Source: a virus
Length of the DNA: 58,408 nt
Direction: 5' to 3' (one strand)
Virus record (IMG/VR): IMGVR_UViG_3300030104_002502
Location: 1 to 58,408 of that record
The notes beneath the pieces are model-generated. The model was not told where the DNA came from and did no database searches. It saw only the letters and a list, made by a program, of their open reading frames with translations. Shown piece after piece: positions 36,380 to 43,210 of the stretch. A program made the position numbers and the translations under genes. Within the stretch, counting starts at the first letter, position 1; each line of letters begins with the position of its first letter.

Positions 36380-37402
36380 CTATGATAATAAGCCGTGATT
36401 ATCTTGAATCCATTTAGTACAAAATTGATTTTTGATAAAGTCTTTGTTAATTGCGAAAATACCTTTCATTAGTATTACTTGAAACTCTGATGGGAGTTTG
36501 TTACATACTTTGATAATATTTTCTAGGGTGTCATCACTCGCTCGGGTAGCGATAGATGTTGAAAGTGCATACAAGACAGCTGGGTTGTCATCTTTCTTGT
36601 ATTTACCAGGGTCTTTGATAAGTTCGTCGATATCTTGTAACTTGTCAGCTATTTGTTTGTAAGCAACAAACTCGCCAGCTGGGCCGTCGCCGACTGTCGC
36701 TGCGACACCAAAGAAGAGTGTATCGTCGTTGGCGGTCGACGGTCGATTAGATAGCTTTTTGTCAACAAACGCCCACGAACGTGGTGTTGGGAATGCATAC
36801 TCGTCAGCTTTGAAACTGTTAAGTAAGCCAGGTCTGTAACGCAAGAAGCCAATAACTTCTGAGTTAATACCATTTTTAAAAGCCCACTCAACCCAGTCAT
36901 CAATGCTTGCTTCGAGTTCGTAATGCAATAGACGATTACGTACTGGTGTTGGCATTTGGAATACAGCAGCTGAGTCAGTCAGTCTGTTACCTGCGGCAAC
37001 AATTGACCAGCCAACTGGCATTTCATAATCACCAATTTGTCTAGTTAACAAGAGTTGCAGGAAAGCGTTCTGCGTAGCTGGTGGTGCAGTAGGCAATTCG
37101 TCAATGAAGAGAATACCCGTTTCGCCATCGCGTGATGCAATAGGAAACACATCAGGCACTGCCCAACGTGTAAAACGCTTCCCTGTTTCTTGTTCTTGCA
37201 TAATGTGAGGTATGCCACGCACATCGACTGGGTCGAATAAGTTGGCACGGAAGTCAAGCAACGGTATACCTAAGTCATCAGCTACCTGTTGTGGTATGTC
37301 TGACTTACCAATACCTGGCCCACCCCATATCATGGTGTTAAGTCCTGTACGGATGTTATCTTTAATCTCAGATTTGAGATCGTTTGGGTTAATGTTGTTC
37401 AT
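36380..37402 (-). CDS. MoxR-type AAA+ ATPase
   Basis: 340 residues, AGGAGG upstream. Walker A WGGPGIGKSDIPQQ, Walker B GILFIDELPTAP, sensor-1 IVAAGNR and arginine-finger region PTPVRNRLLH, then a winged-helix-like lid with PTPRSWAFVDKKLS. These are MoxR features, chaperone-like ATPases that work with VWA proteins. The VWA partner lies at 35225-34128. It heads the ~5-kb block. Confidence 0.92.
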   Translation of the reverse strand: MNNINPNDLKSEIKDNIRTGLNTMIWGGPGIGKSDIPQQVADDLGIPLLDFRANLFDPVDVRGIPHIMQEQETGKRFTRWAVPDVFPIASRDGETGILFIDELPTAPPATQNAFLQLLLTRQIGDYEMPVGWSIVAAGNRLTDSAAVFQMPTPVRNRLLHYELEASIDDWVEWAFKNGINSEVIGFLRYRPGLLNSFKADEYAFPTPRSWAFVDKKLSNRPSTANDDTLFFGVAATVGDGPAGEFVAYKQIADKLQDIDELIKDPGKYKKDDNPAVLYALSTSIATRASDDTLENIIKVCNKLPSEFQVILMKGIFAINKDFIKNQFCTKWIQDNHGLLS

Positions 37403-37428
37403 AAATCCTCCTATAGATTTTTATAAGC

Positions 37429-37617
37429 TTATCTTTCGACAGGCTCAACATTGGTTATTTTTAAAGGTGATGCGTAGTTCTTAAGCATGCGTACAAATAC
37501 TACTCGCGCTAGGTGTGAGTAGTTTATGTTTTTGTCATAGCGTGGTGCTTGAAACTCTACAGTCATTTGTTGATTTTCGTAGGTTAAAGTAGCACGCCAT
37601 TTAATTTGTTCAGTCAT
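37429..37617 (-). CDS. Small hypothetical protein
   Basis: 62 residues, beta-rich: MTEQIKWRATLTYENQQMTV, then VVFVRMLKNYASPLKITNVE. Overlaps the preceding gene's end by eight bases. Unknown function. Confidence 0.6.
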   Translation of the reverse strand: MTEQIKWRATLTYENQQMTVEFQAPRYDKNINYSHLARVVFVRMLKNYASPLKITNVEPVER

Positions 37618-37939
37618 CTTTACCTCCTTGTATGACTCGTAAATCGGGTTGGGTATTTAAAACTGGCTCCCATTCTTTCCACTCAATTTGAGGTTCTGGA
37701 ATTGGAGTTTCAAACCACACTCCTACTAGTAGCGGAACATTATTAGCTAATTGATTGTGTTCTCTGTAAGTACGGATAACATGCACAAGTTGAGCCTCAA
37801 GATCTTTTTCTTCTAGCACATCGCTTTTCCAAGCTAAACAATATTGAGTAACTTGACTTAAAATTGTAAAGTCATCTTCTCTGCACGCGACTTCTTCTGC
37901 ATTAACAGATACTTGTATGTGTATATTAGCTATTTCCAT
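37610..37939 (-). CDS. Hypothetical protein with hairpin-masked ribosome binding site
   Basis: ATG 37939 is chosen over the in-frame GTG at 37945 because AGGAGG lies seven bases before it. 109 residues, mixed alpha/beta, with CREDDFTILSQVTQYCLAWK and VWFETPIPEPQIEWKEWEPV. No family recognised. Its leader is identical over 24 bases to that of the gene at 38305 and places the ribosome binding site in a hairpin loop. Confidence 0.65.
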   Translation of the reverse strand: MEIANIHIQVSVNAEEVACREDDFTILSQVTQYCLAWKSDVLEEKDLEAQLVHVIRTYREHNQLANNVPLLVGVWFETPIPEPQIEWKEWEPVLNTQPDLRVIQGGKDD

Positions 37940-37942
37940 AAG

Positions 37943-37957
37943 CACACCTCCTGTGTG
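37943..37957 (-). promoter_or_regulatory. Leader hairpin exposing AGGAG in its loop (copy 1)
   Basis: On the leftward RNA, CACAC (37957-37953) pairs with GUGUG (37947-37943) around the loop AGGAG, which is the ribosome binding site of the gene at 37939. GGA in a hairpin loop with flanking ACA and GU resembles a CsrA site; the phage encodes CsrA. Confidence 0.6.
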
Positions 37958-38305
37958 TTAAAAGTTATACCGTTTTTTGTTGTAGGCATATTTAAATCTT
38001 GCGTTTTGTCTAGCAATACGTTGAGATGAAGAAAGCATTTTTGCCACAGTAGGTGATACTGGGTGTTCTGTAAGAAAAGGATTTTCATTAATATTAGTTT
38101 GTTGTTTTATTCTTGTTTCGTGTAAACGAAGACGACCAAACAATAATAATTTATATAAAGATTCGTATTCGTTTCGTTCTTCTTTTGAATAATTTTTATC
38201 AAATATAATAGATTCACAAAAATCTAAAACTTCTTCTAAAGTGTCGCCATTGGCACACTTATAGTTAAATACAAGTTCTCGAATTTCTGTAAATGTATAC
38301 ATCAT
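37958..38305 (-). CDS. Hypothetical helical protein with hairpin-masked ribosome binding site
   Basis: 115 residues from ATG 38305. Mostly helical: YTFTEIRELVFNYKCANGDT, EYESLYKLLLFGRLRLHETR, SQRIARQNARFKYAYNKKRY. No family recognised. Its stop lies immediately before the duplicated leader of the next gene, so both share identical translational control. Confidence 0.65.
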   Translation of the reverse strand: MMYTFTEIRELVFNYKCANGDTLEEVLDFCESIIFDKNYSKEERNEYESLYKLLLFGRLRLHETRIKQQTNINENPFLTEHPVSPTVAKMLSSSQRIARQNARFKYAYNKKRYNF

Positions 38306-38308
38306 AAG

Positions 38309-38323
38309 CACACCTCCTGTGTG
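38309..38323 (-). promoter_or_regulatory. Leader hairpin exposing AGGAG in its loop (copy 2)
   Basis: The same five-base stem and AGGAG loop as at 37943-37957, directly before ATG 38305. The identical block covers 38303-38326 here and 37937-37960 in copy 1. Confidence 0.6.
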
Positions 38324-38331
38324 TTATTAAA

Positions 38332-38491
38332 GGTGAAGTGCTTTCGGCCCGCCTGCACTTCAAAGACACGGTATACCTCAATAATGATGAATCAACATTT
38401 AAGCGCAATATTGATGGTGCCTATAGGTTTATGATTGTGAAACCTACTAAAAACTGGTGAAGTGCTTTCGGCAATACCTGCACTTCAAAGA
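38332..38491 (-). repeat. Two copies of a GAAGTGC/GCACTTC hairpin element
   Basis: The two outer blocks, GGTGAAGTGCTTTCGGC and CCTGCACTTCAAAGA (rightward strand), occur at 38332-38348 with 38352-38366 and again at 38456-38472 with 38477-38491. Seven-base stems match while the inner loop bases differ, as expected for a conserved RNA structure. They lie in a gap without genes between 38306 and 38606; the rest of that gap shows only a weak direct repeat near 38561-38603. Confidence 0.75.
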
Positions 38492-38606
38492 TACATGAAG
38501 GCTAATAAAAATAAAAACCTTGCCTAAAAAAGTAATATCAGAGACTTAATATAGAATCGCAGCAATGTCTGTTCTAGTTTGTGAGCTCTAGCGATTGTCT
38601 GGTCAA

Positions 38607-38777
38607 TTACTTTTTGTTTTGTAAATCAACAGTAACAACTCTGCCACTGGCGTAGGTCACCTTTCTAAAATGTAACCCCGCTCCGTTCTGGTATTCCCAT
38701 TGGACAATTGTGTTGTTATCTTTTTCTTGTTGAATTTCTTTTTTTCGTTGTTCAAGTTTCTTCGTATGTTGTGTCAT
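38607..38777 (-). CDS. 56-residue hypothetical protein
   Basis: ATG 38777 has AGGAGGTCAG directly before it. The product starts with a charged helix (MTQHTKKLEQRKKEIQQEKD) and ends in a small beta unit (WEYQNGAGLHFRKVTYASGR). It overlaps the preceding gene's end by 26 bases. Family unknown. Confidence 0.65.
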   Translation of the reverse strand: MTQHTKKLEQRKKEIQQEKDNNTIVQWEYQNGAGLHFRKVTYASGRVVTVDLQNKK

Positions 38778-39234
38778 CTGACCTCCTAATTGGTTCGTCT
38801 ATATATAATTGCACATCGACCGGCGTTTCACCTGCTTTTATTTGTTTTTCAGAATACTGATTAGGTCTAACTTCAATTTTTAAATCCTCCGCAGTTATTT
38901 CCATTTGATAGCTTTTAGGCATAAAAGTTACTGGTAAAAAATCATCTGGATATGTAGGGGTAGTTGAATGTCCCTCTTCATTAACGGCGCCAACAATTAA
39001 ACCGTTGCCGGCAAACACTTTGTTATCAATACTAAAGAAGCGTTGTTCTTCAACAAGCAATCCTTCGTCGTCAATAAACAAATCAGTGTCCTCGCTTAAT
39101 GAATGCACATCAAAAGTAGCACACTCTAATAAATCATAAATAGTAGCTAGCTCCAGTTTGTCGTTGGGTAAATCTATAACTCTAATCTCTTCTTTATAAG
39201 AGTCAATTACAAAACAATATTTAACTTCATTCAT
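38752..39234 (-). CDS. DUF3846-like protein
   Basis: 160 residues. LFIDDEGLLVEEQRFFSIDN followed by KVFAGNGLIVGAVNEEGHST resembles DUF3846, a family with a beta strand set and an AGxGLIVG motif that is frequent in phages and plasmids. The N-terminal DLPNDKLELATIYDLL matches the usual lead-in. Function of the family is not settled. Overlaps its neighbours at both ends. Confidence 0.55.
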   Translation of the reverse strand: MNEVKYCFVIDSYKEEIRVIDLPNDKLELATIYDLLECATFDVHSLSEDTDLFIDDEGLLVEEQRFFSIDNKVFAGNGLIVGAVNEEGHSTTPTYPDDFLPVTFMPKSYQMEITAEDLKIEVRPNQYSEKQIKAGETPVDVQLYIDEPIRRSDDTTYEET

Positions 39235-39658
39235 GATTAAAGAGTTGGTCTAATTTACCACTTTCTATTTCGCCAAGCTCAGTTTCAAGATTGTCAAATA
39301 CCATTTTAACATCGTCTTCCATAGCTTTATGTAATCTGCGTTCTTCAACAGTAGTTATAGTGTCATAGTAATTATAAAAACTAGTAAGAATGTCAGCTTT
39401 TAAGCGTTCCATAATTTTAGCGTCGTGGTAGCTATTGTGGTAATTATAAGTAGAAGGCACATTGTTTTTCTTTTCTAACATAGAATCAATTGATTTTTGT
39501 GTTTTTTCCATAGTATCCATTTGCTTAGTAGCAATAGAAACTTCTGCTCGCAACCTGGCGACTTCAGCACACAAAAATTCAGCAGTTTGATTTGCCTCTT
39601 GCAAGGCTTTTTTAATCTTGCGATTAGAACGATTGGTAAATAAATCAAAGATTTTCAT
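39227..39658 (-). CDS. Coiled-coil hypothetical protein
   Basis: 143 residues. Strong heptad pattern over residues 15-70 (ALQEANQTAEFLCAEVARLR, VSIATKQMDTMEKTQKSIDS), then a Tyr/Asn-rich linker and an acidic helix. Preceded by AGGAG. No family recognised. Downstream of the structured intergenic RNA at 39690. Confidence 0.6.
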   Translation of the reverse strand: MKIFDLFTNRSNRKIKKALQEANQTAEFLCAEVARLRAEVSIATKQMDTMEKTQKSIDSMLEKKNNVPSTYNYHNSYHDAKIMERLKADILTSFYNYYDTITTVEERRLHKAMEDDVKMVFDNLETELGEIESGKLDQLFNHE

Positions 39659-39689
39659 ATTTTTCTCCTATAAAAATTAAAAATTAAAG

Positions 39690-39841
39690 GCGACGGTGCT
39701 GGGCAGGCTTATTAAGCCGTACTCCCCCAGATTCACCGTCAGTAAGACTTTTCATTCCTACATGGCTGTTAGGTCAGCAACCTTTCATAGTTAACGCACC
39801 ATGAACAACGGGCGGTGGAGACATAAGAGCTAGCCTCCACC
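39690..39841 (-). ncRNA. Structured intergenic RNA candidate
   Basis: Nested stems: GACGGTG/CACCGTC (39692-39698 with 39734-39740), CTGGG/CCCAG (39699-39703 with 39726-39730) and GGCTT/AAGCC (39706-39710 with 39714-39718). Further stems: GCTG/CAGC (39765-39768 with 39775-39778) and GGTGGAG/CTCCACC (39814-39820 with 39835-39841). No reading frame or ribosome binding site fits here. It could be a riboswitch-like leader, processing site or ncRNA; I could not match a known class. Confidence 0.4.
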
Positions 39842-39851
39842 CCATTAACAC

Positions 39852-40649
39852 TTAAGCGTTAGCGAATACTTGCTTTGCGTGTTCAACTGTAGCACTGTTA
39901 AGCTCCGAAGCAACTTTGCCTGAATTATCAGCTAAATTGTTGAAGTTCCATTCAGCCATGCGTTGCTGGCGTCTCTCGACCTCAGTCTGTACTCGCATAG
40001 CTTGAACGCCCAAGTCGCCAATGCCAAACAAATTGTCGATGCTAAATATAGCGTCTCTAATCATTCTTGCTTTGCGACCAAGTGCCCACATTTTTGCCTC
40101 GCGTTCAATGAGCCATGTTGGTAGCTCGTCTACAGGATTAACGCGTTGCATGGACTCGTTGTATTCATAAGCAATACTTACAAATTCAGCCCATGTTCTG
40201 GTTGCCAATGTTAAATAATTGTAACCAGTAGTTGGTGCGTCAATATCAAGTAAAGGCTTGATACCTGCAACAACCAGCTCTAACTCTAAGTCATATTTTT
40301 CTTGCAACTTAGTTATAGTTTTAGCGTCGTCAGTTGGGAAACCGACTGGAGTTATTTTTTTGTCGTTAAAGACTTCCATAATTGCTTTGACTCTAGAAGC
40401 CAAAAATATAGGTTTTCCTTCATCATCCAAACCATATTTAGCATAAAAATGGTCTGGCAATTGAATGGCGTCTTTTTCAGCTCTTTTTTCAGAACCGACT
40501 GGGTCGCCATTGGTATCTGGCAACCAAGCATTTTCTGGTGTGTGTTGACCATTGACCAACTCACCAGTTTCGCCGTTTGCCATATCGACTTTTGGTTCAA
40601 AGTCTGCTGGGTCTACAAATGTAGCATTACTGCTTTTCTTTTTACTCAT
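39852..40649 (-). CDS. Hypothetical protein
   Basis: 265 residues: a polar N-terminus (DPADFEPKVDMANGETGELV) then a mainly helical body with LATRTWAEFVSIAYEYNESM and KARMIRDAIFSIDNLFGIGD. No motif recognised. It ends in ANA with a stop embedded in a TTAAGCGTT palindromic context similar to the dispersed hairpin family. Coupled to the small upstream gene by ATGA. Confidence 0.65.
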   Translation of the reverse strand: MSKKKSSNATFVDPADFEPKVDMANGETGELVNGQHTPENAWLPDTNGDPVGSEKRAEKDAIQLPDHFYAKYGLDDEGKPIFLASRVKAIMEVFNDKKITPVGFPTDDAKTITKLQEKYDLELELVVAGIKPLLDIDAPTTGYNYLTLATRTWAEFVSIAYEYNESMQRVNPVDELPTWLIEREAKMWALGRKARMIRDAIFSIDNLFGIGDLGVQAMRVQTEVERRQQRMAEWNFNNLADNSGKVASELNSATVEHAKQVFANA

Positions 40650-40786
40650 TTTTCATCTCCTATAATGTTTTGAGTTTCCGTTCTATTAGTAACTACTCGC
40701 TTTATATCTGAATACTTTTCTTCAGGTATGTGCATGTAGCCTACCGCTTGTTGACGAATGTCTTCGTCTATTAAATGTTCTGGCAT
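40646..40786 (-). CDS. 46-residue hypothetical protein
   Basis: ATG 40786 follows AGGAGATATAT. MPEHLIDEDIRQQAVGYMHI then PEEKYSDIKRVVTNRTETQ; a short helical, acidic protein. Its stop overlaps the next start as ATGA. Family unknown. Confidence 0.6.
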   Translation of the reverse strand: MPEHLIDEDIRQQAVGYMHIPEEKYSDIKRVVTNRTETQNIIGDEK

Positions 40787-40869
40787 ATATATCTCCTATA
40801 ATATAAGAACCAATTACTTAAATACACAAACAACAACTCGCTTGTATACAATTACTCAACCAAAACACA

Positions 40870-40894
40870 CAACCGGCGCTGTAAGCGACGGTTG
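40870..40894. repeat. Dispersed hairpin family, copy 1
   Basis: CAACCG...CGGTTG with an inner GCGCT/AGCG stem. The rest of the gap 40787-40964 holds AT-rich sequence with possible -10 boxes. Confidence 0.65.
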
Positions 40895-40942
40895 CACACT
40901 TGACGCACACTAAGCACGCACGCCTCTAAACTCTAACCAGCT

Positions 40943-40958
40943 GGGGGCCGAAGCCCCC
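40943..40958 (-). terminator. Strong UUCG-capped hairpin after small gene
   Basis: GGGGGC/GCCCCC around CGAA (UUCG on the leftward RNA), 7 bases beyond the stop at 40965. An identical 16-base hairpin occurs at 43620-43635. No T run follows, so it may stabilise or process RNA rather than terminate. Confidence 0.55.
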
Positions 40959-40964
40959 GATGGT

Positions 40965-41195
40965 TTAAGCAAAATCAATTTCAGCTTGTTTAGCATTTAA
41001 TTTAGATTTTGCTTGTGCTAGTGCAATAGACTGCTCTGCCTTGAAACGGGCTTTGTTGTGTCTATTGATTTTGCTTTGGGTATAACCAATTGCAAATGCA
41101 TTAGGTATACCTTTTACTGACTCAGTTACTGGTGTAACTAAGTTAACGATTTTCTCAGAAAAGTTTCCAAGAAATTGTATTGATGAATTGAACAT
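40965..41195 (-). CDS. Small hypothetical Ala/Lys-rich helical protein
   Basis: 76 residues after CGGGAGGAC. MFNSSIQFLGNFSEKIVNLV and a Lys/Ala-rich C-terminal helix (FKAEQSIALAQAKSKLNAKQ). No family recognised. Its leader resembles that of the gene at 41684 (AAAG(T)CGGGAGGACAT). Confidence 0.6.
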   Translation of the reverse strand: MFNSSIQFLGNFSEKIVNLVTPVTESVKGIPNAFAIGYTQSKINRHNKARFKAEQSIALAQAKSKLNAKQAEIDFA

Positions 41196-41239
41196 GTGTA
41201 TGTCCTCCCGCTTTCGCTGTTATCATCGGTTGAAATCAG

Positions 41240-41395
41240 TGGCACTTGCGTGTTTGTTTACCAAGTGCCATGTGCAGTTCTTCTCCGCAGGTCTGCCAAC
41301 TACTCCTTTCTGTTCTTTTTACTTCGACCTAACCTCGAAAGGTATGTTTAAGTTAGGGGTGAAGTGTCGCCAGTTTGAGTAATAAACCACTGGCG
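41240..41395 (-). other. Gene-free stretch with two stable hairpins
   Basis: A perfect 9-bp stem, TGGCACTTG/CAAGTGCCA (41240-41248 with 41262-41270), and a 7-bp stem, CGCCAGT/ACTGGCG (41368-41374 with 41389-41395), lie between the genes at 41684 and 41195. The second is just downstream of the stop at 41403 and may mark the transcript end. Confidence 0.55.
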
Positions 41396-41402
41396 GGGTT
41401 CG

Positions 41403-41684
41403 TTAAGCTACTTCAGCTTTCGCTTGTGCCTCAGCTTGAGCAACTGATTGCTCAGATGGGTAGAAGCGTAGTTCTGGCTTATCCCAGAACTTAACTACAT
41501 GGCAACCATCAGCTGTTAAGTATGAATACTCAACTAGGTTTCCCATTGGCAAGGTGGCGCTAGCGCCTTCTTTGCCAGCGTTAGAATTTAATCTGACGCA
41601 GTTAGTTCTAAGAAATCCCTTTGGTGTAAGGGAAAATGACCTGCCCTCTCTAGGAGTAGCAGTAATAGTAAATGAATCTGACAT
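41403..41684 (-). CDS. Hypothetical protein, Ala/Glu-rich C-terminus
   Basis: ATG 41684 has GGGAGGAC upstream. 93 residues: a beta domain (SFTITATPREGRSFSLTPKG, NLVEYSYLTADGCHVVKFWD) and a C-terminal AEAQAKAEVA helix. No family recognised. Confidence 0.65.
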   Translation of the reverse strand: MSDSFTITATPREGRSFSLTPKGFLRTNCVRLNSNAGKEGASATLPMGNLVEYSYLTADGCHVVKFWDKPELRFYPSEQSVAQAEAQAKAEVA

Positions 41685-41734
41685 GATAATGTCCTCCCGA
41701 CTTTCGTCTAAATGATTCACAAAATAAAAACTCA

Positions 41735-41760
41735 CAACCAGCGCTGTTAAGCGTTGGTTG
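41735..41760. repeat. Dispersed hairpin family, copy 2 (contains a stop codon)
   Basis: CAACCA/TGGTTG outer and CGCT/AGCG inner stems. The TAA of the gene at 41747 falls in the loop. Confidence 0.75.
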
Positions 41761-42019
41761 CAAATTTCAACAAAATATCGCCATGACATGAATTGGGATG
41801 GCAATAACAAACTAAATTCTTATGCTTTAATTCACTCAATGAACTTAATAATTCATCAGAGTTCATTAAATATTCTTCATATTTAGTAATAACTTCTTCT
41901 CTATTACCATGCACACCAATCTTGAAGGGGTTCCCCCATTTGGAACCTCTTCCTATATACACATCAGAAGAGCTTTTGGGCTCTCTGATGTGTTTAACTC
42001 TTCCAAGATTTAACTCCAT
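41747..42019 (-). CDS. DUF4326 protein
   Basis: 90 residues from ATG 42019 (GGAG upstream). VYIGRGSKWGNPFKIGVHGN, then EVITKYEEYLMNS and the end KNLVCYCHPNSCHGDILLKF are diagnostic for DUF4326, with its paired Cys/His residues. Function of the family is unproven; a metal-dependent or nucleotide-related role has been suspected. The C-terminal ATNA and stop lie within a family hairpin. Preceded by a 16-codon leader frame. Confidence 0.88.
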   Translation of the reverse strand: MELNLGRVKHIREPKSSSDVYIGRGSKWGNPFKIGVHGNREEVITKYEEYLMNSDELLSSLSELKHKNLVCYCHPNSCHGDILLKFATNA

Positions 42020-42060
42020 AATTTTCTCCAAAATTCAATAAAAAATTCTCTTCTATTCAT
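42010..42060 (-). CDS. 16-residue leader peptide overlapping the DUF4326 start
   Basis: AGGAGATAAAT precedes ATG 42060; the frame MNRREFFIEFWRKLWS stops at 42010, ten bases inside the DUF4326 gene. The strong site and overlap suggest translational coupling. The upstream 190 bases (42061-42250) contain a CCTCTAT/ATAGAGG stem and a TATTAT box. Confidence 0.4.
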   Translation of the reverse strand: MNRREFFIEFWRKLWS

Positions 42061-42238
42061 ATTTATCTCCTAAATTAAATGATTAAATGCCATAGACTAA
42101 AAGCTAGTTCCAACACCTTATTTTGACAATCCCTATGGACTTTTTAGGACTGCCCTCTATGTACTTCCGATAGTGCAATTGTATCTTTCTGAATAGAGGC
42201 TCCAGATACTACTTGCTATAATACAAATACCAAACCAA

Positions 42239-42265
42239 CAACCAAACGCTGTTAAGCGTTGGTTG
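42239..42265. repeat. Dispersed hairpin family, copy 3 (contains a stop codon)
   Basis: CAACCAAACGCT pairs with AGCGTTGGTTG; the TAA of the AlkB-like gene (42252-42254) lies in the loop. A TATTAT box with TTGGTT 16 bases upstream follows on the leftward strand, a possible promoter for the next gene. Confidence 0.75.
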
Positions 42266-42857
42266 CAATGGTTCTCCAGGTCAGGTTGTATCTAGCGTGA
42301 GCATAGATAGGTCCTGATGCTTCTTCATCGTATCCGCAGGATTCGACTCTGGCTGGTATTGGTAAGCCAACGCCATGCCTGAGCTTGGTGAAGAAGTTAC
42401 GGTTACCAATCAGGAAGTCGCCTTGGCGAACTTCAACTGAATTGTTGCCGTAGTAGAATGGAGCTGATGCCCCAATGCTCAAAGATGCAATGGGCCCGAT
42501 TAGTTCGGGTTCATCGTCTTTGTGCATTGCCAGCTTTTGAGTGCCGATGTATCGGTTAATCAAAAGGTGGTTAAAAAGTGGTAGCTTTTCAGGGTTGAAG
42601 CCCATTTCGATGGCGTTGCGCCTCGCAAGGTCAGTGAAATCAGAGAGCATGTCAAAGTCCGCAAGGTCTTTGGCAATGTGGTCTCTGCCCGTGTAACGGT
42701 AATTCAGACCAGGCTCTCCGAGCCACGCAGTGTCTCGGCCGAATTCGGTAACGAATTCTAGCCTGTCGAATTCCGCCTCGAGGCAAGGGAAGCAAAGTCC
42801 AGTGATGGTCTTTGCGAGATATGCCCCGAGTGTGGGGTCTTTGTAAATAAATTCCAT
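42252..42857 (-). CDS. AlkB-like 2-oxoglutarate/Fe(II) dioxygenase
   Basis: 201 residues from ATG 42857 (AAGGAGG upstream). NRYIGTQKLAMHKDDEPEL holds the HxD iron ligands, SIGASAPFYY follows, then the distal His in FTKLRHGV and the ARYNLTWR motif that binds 2-oxoglutarate. This is the core of AlkB DNA/RNA demethylases. A role in repair of alkylated phage DNA or RNA, or reversal of a host modification, is plausible. Full length for the core fold. Confidence 0.88.
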   Translation of the reverse strand: MEFIYKDPTLGAYLAKTITGLCFPCLEAEFDRLEFVTEFGRDTAWLGEPGLNYRYTGRDHIAKDLADFDMLSDFTDLARRNAIEMGFNPEKLPLFNHLLINRYIGTQKLAMHKDDEPELIGPIASLSIGASAPFYYGNNSVEVRQGDFLIGNRNFFTKLRHGVGLPIPARVESCGYDEEASGPIYAHARYNLTWRTIATNA

Positions 42858-42897
42858 AGTTCCTCCTTGGAAATTGAATTTGCACAACTAAAACCAA

Positions 42898-42923
42898 CAA
42901 CGCTCACTGTAAGGTGAGCGTTG
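42898..42923. repeat. Dispersed hairpin family, copy 4
   Basis: A perfect 10-bp stem, CAACGCTCAC/GTGAGCGTTG, with a six-base loop, 40 bases upstream of the AlkB-like start. Confidence 0.75.
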
Positions 42924-43012
42924 AAAAAATAATATTCCCCCTACTCACTAGTAGAGTAGGAGGCATGGGGAGAGTGTATAGTCCCCATCTTTAGACTCCA
43001 CGAGCCTTTAAA

Positions 43013-43141
43013 TTATTGGTCAATAAAATGTGAACCACATTCAAAACAGTTAAAAGGCACGAATACCTCTGTTCCGTCTGTTGTAACTTCAGTAACACAT
43101 TTACATTCTTCACATTCAATAACATTAACTACTTCTTTCAT
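43013..43141 (-). CDS. 42-residue zinc-ribbon protein
   Basis: ATG 43141 follows AGGAGATAAAT. CEECKC near residue 10 and CFECGSHF at 33-40 give two Cys pairs suited to one zinc ribbon. Small zinc-ribbon proteins of phages often bind nucleic acid or RNA polymerase. No specific family recognised. Confidence 0.65.
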   Translation of the reverse strand: MKEVVNVIECEECKCVTEVTTDGTEVFVPFNCFECGSHFIDQ

Positions 43142-43178
43142 ATTTATCTCCTAATTAATAATACAAATATAAGACCTA

Positions 43179-43204
43179 CAACGGACGGCGCCAGCCGGTC
43201 GTTG
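43179..43204. repeat. Dispersed hairpin family, copy 5
   Basis: CAACG/CGTTG outer stem with an inner CGGC/GCCG stem. Adjacent to a TATTTGTATTAT box that also occurs beside copy 3. Confidence 0.65.
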
Positions 43205-43210
43205 ATAAAT

